Below, piece after piece: positions 1-6,700 of a DNA stretch of 11,656 bases (its first letter is position 1; each line of letters begins with the position of its first letter). The stretch covers positions 1 to 11,656 of the forward strand of contig CAPNAQ010000048.1 of NCBI GenBank assembly GCA_948663505.1, given 5' to 3'. The notes below the pieces were generated by a model. That model had not been told where the DNA came from. It saw only the letters and a program-made list of their open reading frames with translations, and made no database searches. This DNA comes from an uncultured Clostridia bacterium. GTDB lineage: Bacteria > Bacillota > Clostridia > TANB77 > CAG-508. A program made the position numbers and the translations under genes.

Positions 1-112
1 TAATTTTATATATATATTTACTTTGCTTTCTAATTGGATTTCTTATTTATGATTATATATTAACATATATTTCTTTATTTTACAATAATTTTTAAAAAAG
101 TTTTATTTCATG

Positions 113-955
113 TCATTGGAAATTTTTCTCTAACTTTTTTATTGCTTTATTAATTTCTGCACCAAGAAAAACAATATAAAAACAAGCATAAGTCCACATC
201 ATAATAAGCATTAAAGTAGTCAAACTGCCATAAGTCAAAGAAAATCCCCTAAAAATATCCAAATATTTAGAAAAAATAAAAGAAACAACATTAAGAGCAA
301 TTGCACCAAAAATAGCGCCAATCACTTCTTTTTTTAAAGTAGTTTTATGTTTTGGAACAAACTTATATACCACCAAAAATATTATAAAAGTACAAAACAC
401 AAATAATATCTCTGTCAATATCCCTGAAAAAGCAGAAACATCCTTAAATATATCAAAATGTTCTTTCACTATAGTAATTAAACTACTTCCAAAAACTAAT
501 AAAACCAATCCAATAACTATTAAAAATAAAAATACTATAGTTTGTATTATAGATAATATTCTCAAATAAATTATTGATTTATTTTCTTTACTATCTACAT
601 TATATACTGAATGTAACCCTTTTGTTAATGCAAATAAACTATTTCCTGCAGGCCATAATGTAAATATGATTGATATTGATATTGTTCCTATTGATTTTGA
701 ATATACTTCTTTTATAATCCCAAGCACCATTTCATTCATACTTGATGGTATAATTTTAGATATAACATTAAATAATGTTTGTTGTTCAATATTTGTATAT
801 TGTATTAAAGTTATTAATAAAATTACAAATGGTATAAAAGATAATATTGTGTAATATGAACATTGTGCTGAATATTCCCCAATATGATCTTTTTCCATAT
901 TTTGTATTATACTTTCTATAATTTTAAACTTTTCTTTAAAATTAAACCTTTTCAT
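113..955 (-). CDS. YihY/virulence factor BrkB family inner-membrane protein
   Basis: This is a 280-residue integral membrane protein of the YihY/BrkB family. The family was once annotated as RNase BN, but that activity belongs to another protein, and its true function is unsettled. The sequence shows about six hydrophobic segments (roughly residues 35-53, 90-110, 130-155, 178-200, 212-230 and 245-268). The family-typical N-terminal stretch around YSAQCSYYTILSFIPF (residues 28-43) and the C-terminal segment YGSLTTLMLIMMWTY (residues 242-256) are also present. Length is normal for the family and no break is visible. The ATG at 955 follows only a weak purine-rich stretch (AAGGGAAAG about 9 nt upstream). 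A promoter-like sequence lies in the gap behind recG, so the gene is probably transcribed separately. Confidence is high for family, low for any specific function. Confidence 0.9.
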   Translation of the reverse strand: MKRFNFKEKFKIIESIIQNMEKDHIGEYSAQCSYYTILSFIPFVILLITLIQYTNIEQQTLFNVISKIIPSSMNEMVLGIIKEVYSKSIGTISISIIFTLWPAGNSLFALTKGLHSVYNVDSKENKSIIYLRILSIIQTIVFLFLIVIGLVLLVFGSSLITIVKEHFDIFKDVSAFSGILTEILFVFCTFIIFLVVYKFVPKHKTTLKKEVIGAIFGAIALNVVSFIFSKYLDIFRGFSLTYGSLTTLMLIMMWTYACFYIVFLGAEINKAIKKLEKNFQ

Positions 956-991
956 TATTTATATCTTTCCCTTACTTTTGGTTTCAGTTTT

Positions 992-1020
992 ATTATAGAA
1001 AAAAAGATATATATTTCAAA
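992..1020 (-). promoter_or_regulatory. Candidate sigma-A promoter for the YihY/BrkB gene
   Basis: On the minus strand TTTGAA (1015-1020) and TATAAT (992-997) are separated by exactly 17 nt. The -10 is a perfect consensus and the -35 matches only partly. It lies about 40 nt upstream of the start codon and downstream of the recG hairpin. In such AT-rich DNA chance matches are common, so confidence is moderate. Confidence 0.45.
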
Positions 1021-1051
1021 GTGAGTTCGACAATGAGTCGTTATTCACTTT
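1018..1051 (-). terminator. Hairpin after recG, likely transcription terminator
   Basis: AAAGTGA (1018-1024) is the exact reverse complement of TCACTTT (1045-1051). Inside it, CGAC and GTCG form a second stem around a 5-nt loop. On the minus strand the hairpin begins 64 nt beyond the recG stop. A run of seven T follows only after about 11 nt (near 999-1005), so this is a weaker or non-canonical intrinsic terminator. It fits as the end of the protease-tsaD-phosphoesterase-recG operon. Confidence 0.5.
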
Positions 1052-1115
1052 AACCAATTATAATGTGTATCTAGTACTTGAATATTCAGTTATATTATTT
1101 TATATAAATTATGTG

Positions 1116-3173
1116 CTATATCTCAATTCTATCTGAAAATTTATCTTTCACCAAACTCTTAAGCAAGAAATTCTCCTTATTCTCCAAATTACTATCAGCC
1201 TCAAGAGTCTTAACTGCCACACCTTGAGCCAACTTCAGAATTGGCATATCTGTAAATAAATTAGCAATTTTAAATTCTGGTATTCCATGTTGAGCTGTAC
1301 CAAAAAAATCTCCTGAACCTCTTAACTCTAAATCTTTTTGTGAAATTATGAAACCATCATTTGTTTCACACATTATCTTCATTCTCTCTTTTGTATTTTT
1401 CCCTTTTCCATTATATTTTAATACACAATATGATTTATATTCCCCTCTTCCTACTCTACCTCTTAATTGATGTAACTGTGCTAAACCAAATCTTTGAGAA
1501 TCTTCTATAACCATAATATTAGCATTTGGAACATCTACACCTACTTCTATAACAGTTGTTGATATTAATAAATCAATTTCTCCATTTTTAAAATTTAACA
1601 TTATTTCATCTTTTTCTTTTTGTTTCATTTTTCCATGAATATATTCTACTCTATAATTTGAAAAAGCTTCTGTTTTACATTTTTCATATAAATTTATGAC
1701 TGCTTTTAAATCACTTTGTTCATCTTCAGTTTCTTCTACTAATGGGCATACAATATATGCCTGTCTACCATCATCTAACTGTTTCTTTATGAAGTTATTT
1801 ACTCTTTCTTCCATATGATTAGTTACTGCAAATGTTTCTATTTTTTTTCTATTTGGTGGAAGTTCATCTATAATTGATATATCCAAATCTCCATATAATA
1901 TTAATGCAAGTGTTCGTGGTATTGGTGTTGCTGACATTACTAATATGTCAGGATTCTGTCCCTTTTCTGCTATTTTTGTTCTTTGCTTAACTCCAAATCT
2001 ATGTTGTTCATCTGTTACAACTAGACCTAAATCTTTAAAAATGACATTTTCTTCTAGTATTGCATGTGTTCCAATTAATATGTCTATTTCTCCATTTTCT
2101 AGTTTTTTTAGAATTTCTTCTTTTTTCTTTTTTGTTATACCTGAAATTAATAATTCACTTTTTATATTAAATTTATCTAAAATATTTTTAAAATTATTTA
2201 AATGCTGTGTTGCTAGTATTGCTGTTGGTGCAAGTATCGCTACTTGATATCCTGATTTTACAGCTTTATATGCTGAAATCATTGCGACAATTGTTTTTCC
2301 TGATCCAACATCTCCTTGTAATAATCTATTCATCGATTTTTCTGATTCCATATTTTCATCAATTTCTTGTAATACTTTTAGTTGAGCTTTTGTTAAATTA
2401 AATGGTAATGTATTTATTACATCTGACATTTTTACATTTTTATCAAATGTGATTCCCTTTTTGTCATTTAAATTATTATTCTTTAGTTGCAAAAGTGCTA
2501 ATTGTGTTGATAATAATTCTTCAAATACTAATCTTTTTCTTGCACTTTCAAACTTTTTAAATTCACTTGGAAAATGTATATTTTTTGTTGCTTTATTTAT
2601 ATCATCTAGATTATACTCTTTTAAAATATATTCTGGTAATGTTTCTTTTAAACCACCTTGTTCTTGTAATTTATCTAATCCATTTTCTATTATTTTTCTT
2701 AATGTATTCTGTGTTAAACTAAATGTTAATGGATATATTGGTATTATTTTTCCTGTATTATTTGTTTGTGTTATCTCATCAAATACAGGTGAATTTATTT
2801 CTATTTTTCCATATTTATAATTTATTTTTCCAAATATTCTATATTTTCTACCTATTTCAAATTTAGTTTTTAGATATGATTGATTAAACCATGTGATTGT
2901 TGCTGTTCCCGTTTCATCTCTAATAAGTAATTTTTGCATTGTTCTTCCTTTGCTTATCCTAGTTTCAATTATTTTTGAAACTGCTGTTACTTCTAGAACC
3001 ACTTCTTCTCCATTTATACATTCACATATATTTTTAGGTTTGCTTCTGTCTTCATATCCTCTTGGATAATATGTTATTAGATCTTTTAGTGTAAATATTC
3101 CTATTTTATTTAACAGTTTTACTCTATTAGGACCTACTCCTTTTATGTATTTTACATCTTCATTTAAATCCAT
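1116..3173 (-). CDS. recG: ATP-dependent DNA helicase RecG
   Basis: RecG is a superfamily 2 double-stranded DNA translocase that reverses stalled replication forks and processes branched recombination intermediates. The 685-residue protein has the normal length. In order it shows an N-terminal helix-hairpin region (YIKGVGPNR, 9-17), an OB-fold wedge domain (about 55-140), Walker A GDVGSGKT (287-294), the DEQH box (388-391), motif III SATPIPRT (414-421), and a C-terminal helicase lobe with QLRGRVGRG. The C-terminal RecG tail is present. It starts 19 nt after the metallophosphoesterase stop, which suggests cotranscription. The best Shine-Dalgarno match (AAGGA) is about 13 nt before the ATG, rather far, so translation may rely partly on coupling. 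No CGG codon occurs in frame. Confidence 0.97.
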   Translation of the reverse strand: MDLNEDVKYIKGVGPNRVKLLNKIGIFTLKDLITYYPRGYEDRSKPKNICECINGEEVVLEVTAVSKIIETRISKGRTMQKLLIRDETGTATITWFNQSYLKTKFEIGRKYRIFGKINYKYGKIEINSPVFDEITQTNNTGKIIPIYPLTFSLTQNTLRKIIENGLDKLQEQGGLKETLPEYILKEYNLDDINKATKNIHFPSEFKKFESARKRLVFEELLSTQLALLQLKNNNLNDKKGITFDKNVKMSDVINTLPFNLTKAQLKVLQEIDENMESEKSMNRLLQGDVGSGKTIVAMISAYKAVKSGYQVAILAPTAILATQHLNNFKNILDKFNIKSELLISGITKKKKEEILKKLENGEIDILIGTHAILEENVIFKDLGLVVTDEQHRFGVKQRTKIAEKGQNPDILVMSATPIPRTLALILYGDLDISIIDELPPNRKKIETFAVTNHMEERVNNFIKKQLDDGRQAYIVCPLVEETEDEQSDLKAVINLYEKCKTEAFSNYRVEYIHGKMKQKEKDEIMLNFKNGEIDLLISTTVIEVGVDVPNANIMVIEDSQRFGLAQLHQLRGRVGRGEYKSYCVLKYNGKGKNTKERMKIMCETNDGFIISQKDLELRGSGDFFGTAQHGIPEFKIANLFTDMPILKLAQGVAVKTLEADSNLENKENFLLKSLVKDKFSDRIEI

Positions 3174-3192
3174 TATATCTTTTAATTCCTTC

Positions 3193-3891
3193 TTAATCTT
3201 GAATTTTAAGTAATTTAAAATTTAATCCATCACTACTTATTAATTTTAATTCTATTCCATTAATATTACCTTCTATAGCGTCTTGTATTGAGTTTGAATG
3301 TAAATGTCCATAAAAACATCTTTTTATATTATATTTTTTCATTATTCTAATATAATCTGTATTCATATAATTTTTATTAACAGGAGGATAATGCATAAAT
3401 ACAATAATTTCTTTATCTTCTCCATATTTTCTAATTCCATCTTTTATTGATAATTCTAGCCTGTCTACTTCTCTTCTTGTTAATCTTACATCTTCATCAT
3501 CTTCTGATAATGACCAACCCCTGGTTCCTGCAATTATTTTATTTTGATATTCATAACTATTATTTATTAAAAAATCGATTTTCTTAAATTGTTTTTCTTG
3601 TATATATTTTCTCATACTTGTTAGTGTTGTCCACCAATAATCATGATTTCCTTTTAATAATATCTTTTGACCTGTTAAATTGTTTATAAATTCAAAATCT
3701 TTTTCTGTTTCTTCTAAATACATTGCCCAAGAAAAATCTCCTGGCAATATTACTAGATCTTGTTCTTTTACTTTTGCTTGCCAGTCTTGTTTTATTTTTT
3801 CTTCATAATTTTGCCAATTATCACCAAATATGTCCATTGGTTTGTTTGTACTAAAAGATAAATGTAAATCTGCTATTGCATATATTGCCAT
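3193..3891 (-). CDS. Calcineurin-like metallophosphoesterase
   Basis: This 232-residue cytosolic protein has the complete metal-binding signature of calcineurin-like phosphoesterases: DLH (D8, H10), GDFS (G51, D52), GNHD (N82, H83, D84), MHYPP (H167) and GHLH (H196, H198). Two metal ions would be bound in the active site. The overall form resembles the uncharacterised predicted phosphohydrolases often found in Clostridia; substrate is unknown. There is no signal peptide. The ATG at 3891 follows AAAGGA with about 7 nt spacing. The gene sits between tsaD (40 nt upstream) and recG (19 nt downstream) and is probably in the same operon. The neighbourhood does not reveal a substrate. Confidence 0.92.
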   Translation of the reverse strand: MAIYAIADLHLSFSTNKPMDIFGDNWQNYEEKIKQDWQAKVKEQDLVILPGDFSWAMYLEETEKDFEFINNLTGQKILLKGNHDYWWTTLTSMRKYIQEKQFKKIDFLINNSYEYQNKIIAGTRGWSLSEDDEDVRLTRREVDRLELSIKDGIRKYGEDKEIIVFMHYPPVNKNYMNTDYIRIMKKYNIKRCFYGHLHSNSIQDAIEGNINGIELKLISSDGLNFKLLKIQD

Positions 3892-3931
3892 TTATATTTC
3901 CTTTCTTTTAAATTTTATTTATAATTTATTG

Positions 3932-4925
3932 CTATAATTTTAAATTAGGAACTGCATTTAAATCTAAATTACTATTTTTTCCATTAATAAAGTTATAATA
4001 TCCTGCAGAAGCTATCATTGCTGCATTATCAGTACACAATTTTAAATCTGGCATATATATTTTAATTCCTTCTTTTTGTAAATCATAAAATTCTTTTCTA
4101 ATAAAAACATTTGCTGATACACCTCCAGCCAATGCAATTTTATCAACTTTTATTTTTTCTAATGCTTTTTTTGTATTTTCCATTAAAGTTTCTGTTACAG
4201 TTTTTTCAAAACTAGCACATAAATCTGCTTTATTTATATCAGGCATTTTATGATGTATGTTTATAACTGCTGTTTTTATCCCACTAAAACTAAAATCTAA
4301 ATTGTCAAAATGTGTTTTTGGTAATTCTATTGCATTTGAATTTCCCTCTTTTGCAAGCTTGTCTACTTTAGGACCTCCTGGATATCCGAAGTCCTACAAC
4401 TCTTGCAACTTTATCAAATGCTTCTCCTATTGCATCATCTCTTGTTTTTCCTAATACTTCAAATTCTGTATAATCTTTTACATGTATTAGTTGAGTATTT
4501 CCTCCTGACATCATTACACATAAAAAAGGAGGTTCTAGCTCTTTATATGTTATATAATTTGAGGCTATATGTCCTTGTATATGATTTACTCCAACTAATG
4601 GTTTATTTATAGCAAAACTTAATGCTTTTGCATATGATAATCCTACCAATAATGCTCCTACTAATCCTGGTCCATATGTTGGTGTTATACAATCTATATC
4701 TTCAAATTTAACTTTTGCTTCTTCTAATGCTTTTTTTGTAACTCTTGAAATTGCTTCAATATGGTTCCTTGATGCTATTTCAGGCACTACTCCTCCATAT
4801 TTTTCATGTATTGGTATTTGCGTATCGACTATATTTGATAATATTTCTCTTCCATTTTTTACTATTGCTACTGATGTTTCATCACAGCTTGATTCTATTC
4901 CCAATGTTAATATATCTTTTTCCAT
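3932..4925 (-). CDS. tsaD: tRNA N6-adenosine threonylcarbamoyltransferase TsaD, needing a +1 frameshift
   Basis: TsaD transfers the threonylcarbamoyl group to A37 of ANN-decoding tRNAs, working with TsaB, TsaE and TsaC/Sua5. The start is set at the ATG at 4925, because GAGG lies 6 nt upstream and the longer TTG start at 4937 overlaps that site. Residues 1-179 (ESSCDETS; HIQGH with H115 and H119) are read in one frame to CTT at 4391-4389. The next codon is CGG (4388-4386), after which that frame stops at TAA 4370-4368. Skipping the C at 4388 gives GLGYPGGP, the conserved family motif. The frame then runs 47 codons into the ORF starting MPDINKADLC and on to the stop at 3932, including AGGVSAN and CTDNAAM (metal-binding D299). 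The joined protein is 330 aa, the normal family length. The rest shows no decay. Either a recoding site or one inserted base explains this. Confidence 0.93.
4385..4391 (-). other. Putative +1 frameshift site in tsaD (CTT CGG A)
   Basis: On the minus strand the zero frame reads GGA CTT CGG ATA and then terminates six codons past the CGG. The +1 frame reads CTT, then GGA TAT CCA. The glycine encoded by GGA is the second glycine of the conserved GLGYPGGP motif. An AGGA stretch directly precedes CTT, and AGGAGG lies 6 nt downstream of the CGG. An equivalent correction would be loss of one T from CTT (giving CTC GGA), so the extra base maps to 4388-4390. Confidence 0.7.
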
Positions 4926-4965
4926 TTTATACCTCAATATAAATTACTATATTATAATCTCCTCT

Positions 4966-5706
4966 CTATAATCCAAATATAAATGAACCTAAAGTTAAAA
5001 TCCATTTACTTACAAAATTTATTGCTGGTGTAATAATTGTTCCTGCTATACCAGTTATCCATATTAATACAAATATAATATAAAAAATTTGTTCATTATT
5101 TATAAAAAACTCTTTAGCTTTATATGGTAAAAATGGCATAATGATCTTTGATCCATCTAATGGTGGTAATGGTATTAAATTAAATACTCCTAATCCTATG
5201 TTTATTGAAATAACACTAGATATTAACAAAAGTACAATATTCCCAATTTTTGATGTTAAAAACTCAAATCCTGTAAATTTATATATTGCACAATATATTA
5301 ATGTAAATATTATAGCAAGTATAAAATTCATTACTGGTCCTGCTAATGAAACTATCGCTTCACCTTTTTCCATAGACATCTTTCTTGTATAATTTCTAGG
5401 ATTTACTTCTACTGGTTTTCCCCATCCAAATCCAGCTACTAACAACATCAATGTTCCTATTGGATCTAAATGATGTAATGGATTTAAGCTAAGTCTACCT
5501 TGACTTTTTGCCGTGTCATCTCCTAATTTATATGCTGCATATCCATGTGCAAATTCATGAAATGTTATTGCTATCAATACTCCTGGTGCACTTAATAATA
5601 TTCCTATTAATTGATTAGGATTTGATGCATATTGCAATATTAAAAATCCTATCATTACCGCTATTATTATATATATTGTCCTTTTATCAAAATTAAATCC
5701 AAACAT
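4966..5706 (-). CDS. Site-2 protease family (M50) membrane zinc metalloprotease
   Basis: This 246-residue polytopic membrane protein belongs to the M50/site-2 protease family, which cleaves substrates within the membrane. It shows the zinc motif HEFAH (H50, E51, H54) in a hydrophobic segment. The second conserved motif is FNLIPLPPLDGSK, with aspartate 184 as the likely third metal ligand. Hydrophobic segments lie near residues 10-25, 35-55, 80-95, 120-142, 156-180 and 205-245. Length and layout fit the small SpoIVFB/YwhC-like group found across Firmicutes; no PDZ or CBS domain is present. Substrate is unknown. AAGGAG stands 6-7 nt before the ATG. It is the first gene of a cluster that continues into tsaD 40 nt later, with a promoter upstream. 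Confidence 0.93.
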   Translation of the reverse strand: MFGFNFDKRTIYIIIAVMIGFLILQYASNPNQLIGILLSAPGVLIAITFHEFAHGYAAYKLGDDTAKSQGRLSLNPLHHLDPIGTLMLLVAGFGWGKPVEVNPRNYTRKMSMEKGEAIVSLAGPVMNFILAIIFTLIYCAIYKFTGFEFLTSKIGNIVLLLISSVISINIGLGVFNLIPLPPLDGSKIIMPFLPYKAKEFFINNEQIFYIIFVLIWITGIAGTIITPAINFVSKWILTLGSFIFGL

Positions 5707-5764
5707 TTAATTCTCCTTTATCTTTTTATTTTTCAAATTAATTTCTTCTAATATATGTTTTATT

Positions 5765-5793
5765 ATTTTATCATAGGTTAATGTTTTTTACAA
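5765..5793 (-). promoter_or_regulatory. Candidate sigma-A promoter of the protease-tsaD-recG operon
   Basis: On the minus strand TTGTAA (5788-5793) and TAAAAT (5765-5770) are separated by exactly 17 nt, close to the vegetative consensus. The -10 ends about 58 nt upstream of the protease start codon. It lies downstream of the hairpin that ends the preceding small gene, the expected place for an operon promoter. Confidence 0.55.
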
Positions 5794-5857
5794 GAATAAA
5801 TCTAAAGAAAAAAATATAATGACAAAGTGTTCACATTGCCTTTGATATATGAGAAAT

Positions 5858-5887
5858 AAACACTCCCCATTATAATGAGAAGTGTTT
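5858..5887 (-). terminator. Rho-independent terminator after the small orphan gene
   Basis: On the minus strand AAACACTTCTCAT pairs with ATGGGGAGTGTTT around a TATA loop, giving a 13-bp stem with two G-U pairs. On the plus strand those two pairs become C-A mismatches, so the structure favours minus-strand RNA. It begins 15 nt after the stop of the small gene and is followed by TTTATTT. The stem is strong but the T tract is short and interrupted. Confidence 0.6.
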
Positions 5888-5902
5888 ATCAATTTTTTAT
5901 GT

Positions 5903-6133
5903 TTACTTATAATCAAAAAATGTAACTTTTCCTTTGTACCAGTTAATGTTTGCTCTATTTTTAATACCCTTTTTACATAACTCTTCGATGTCATCAAAAT
6001 TTTCGCAAACAATTAGTTCTTCACTATTGCCTTGATTTAAACCACAAATCAGCTCTTCACCTTTTCTTAGATCATGAATACCTGTAACTGGTGTCAATAA
6101 TCTTTTATTTGTTTTCTTTTCAAGATAATACAT
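5903..6133 (-). CDS. Small conserved-looking hypothetical protein (76 aa)
   Basis: I do not recognise this protein. It is short, soluble and of mixed charge, starting MYYLEKKTNKRLLTPVTGIH, with an acidic middle (ENFDDIEELCKKG) and a C-terminus rich in aromatic and lysine residues (NINWYKGKVTFFDYK). Two cysteines occur but no clear metal-binding pair. I chose the ATG at 6133 because AGGAGG ends 7 nt before it. The ATG at 6139, two codons upstream, is only about one base from the same site. The gene has a good promoter-like sequence upstream and a hairpin terminator directly after, which supports a real single-gene transcript. An overlapping 74-codon frame on the same strand lacks these signals. 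Confidence 0.7.
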   Translation of the reverse strand: MYYLEKKTNKRLLTPVTGIHDLRKGEELICGLNQGNSEELIVCENFDDIEELCKKGIKNRANINWYKGKVTFFDYK

Positions 6134-6188
6134 GGTCATTCCTCCTGTCTTACAAGACGTTTTTTATAATTAATTTTTCATATTTTAT

Positions 6189-6217
6189 ATCTTACCATCA
6201 TTTATATAATTAGTCAA
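6189..6217 (-). promoter_or_regulatory. Candidate sigma-A promoter of the 76-aa gene
   Basis: On the minus strand TTGACT (6212-6217) and TAAGAT (6189-6194) are exactly 17 nt apart. The -35 matches the vegetative consensus in five of six bases and the -10 in four of six. It lies about 56 nt upstream of the start codon chosen for the small gene and downstream of the fic remnant. Confidence 0.55.
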
Positions 6218-6268
6218 TAAATATATGTCAGAATTCATAACTTTAATTCGTTCTTGTACTAAAGAGCT

Positions 6269-6668
6269 CTATAACTCGTCTATCTTAAATGATAAATAAC
6301 CTTCATATAAATAGCTATTGTCTATACCATTCATATATACTTCTCTATCATCTATCTTATCAGTCAATCTTTTTTTAATAATTCTTTAATTTCTGTATCT
6401 TTATTTTTAATTGCTTCTTCAAGATAAGTAAGTGGCGTAAATCTAAAACTTCCTTTCGCCATATTTACATTCCTTAAATTTCCTGCAAATTCATATATTT
6501 CTTCAAATAAATATTTATGTATTTTCTTTAAAGATTCAAATGTTCCTGGTTCTAATGTATTCAAATATCCTATTTCAAACTTTTTTTTGCATATTTTTTA
6601 CTAATTGTTTCCTCTTGTCTTGCTAATTCTGCTTGGTCAGTAATATTTAATTTATTTTCTAAAATCAT
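6269..6668 (-). pseudogene. Decayed Fic-family protein gene (catalytic block deleted)
   Basis: Three pieces in different frames match successive parts of a Fic protein, a family that usually transfers AMP to target proteins. Piece 1 begins at ATG 6668 behind a GAGGAGGT site and reads MILENKLNITDQAELARQEE, typical of Fic N-termini, ending in the A8 run at 6581-6588. One more A would join it to piece 2, FEIGYLNTLEPGTFESL through YLEFA-like IYEFAGNLRNVNMAKGSFRF, stopping at TGA 6364. One more T just before that stop would join piece 3 (LTDKIDDREVYMNGIDNSY), which ends at TAG 6269. Between YLEEAIKN and KDTEIKEL, roughly 100 residues including the HPFxxGNGR catalytic motif are missing. The product cannot be an active AMP transferase. 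It lies 32 nt after lysS. Confidence 0.85.
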
Positions 6669-6700
6669 TTTTACCTCCTCAGGCAATACATTAATTTACA

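Noticed and set aside
1..112. Sequence beyond the YihY/BrkB stop
   Set aside because: AT-rich with TA runs only; no convincing hairpin, promoter or coding frame.
1945..2820. Plus-strand open frames of 100 and 123 codons opposite recG
   Set aside because: They lie wholly antisense to a conserved gene, lack ribosome binding sites and show the composition expected of shadow frames in AT-rich DNA.
4368..4937. tsaD and obgE as pseudogenes
   Set aside because: Each has just one one-base lesion, at identical context, with otherwise complete catalytic motifs and full family length. Both are normally needed for growth. The fic remnant nearby shows much heavier damage.
5788..6012. 74-codon minus-strand frame overlapping the 76-aa gene
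   Set aside because: It has no ribosome binding site, runs through the terminator hairpin and the operon promoter, and conflicts with the better-supported small gene.
6147..6158. Short palindrome GTCTTACAAGAC before the 76-aa gene
   Set aside because: A 5-bp stem with a 2-nt loop is too small to form a stable hairpin. It could be an operator but nothing else supports this.
5903..6668. 76-aa protein as an antitoxin for Fic
   Set aside because: No inhibitory (S/T)xxxE(G/N) motif is visible in a suitable helix, the gene lies downstream with its own promoter, and the Fic remnant is inactive.
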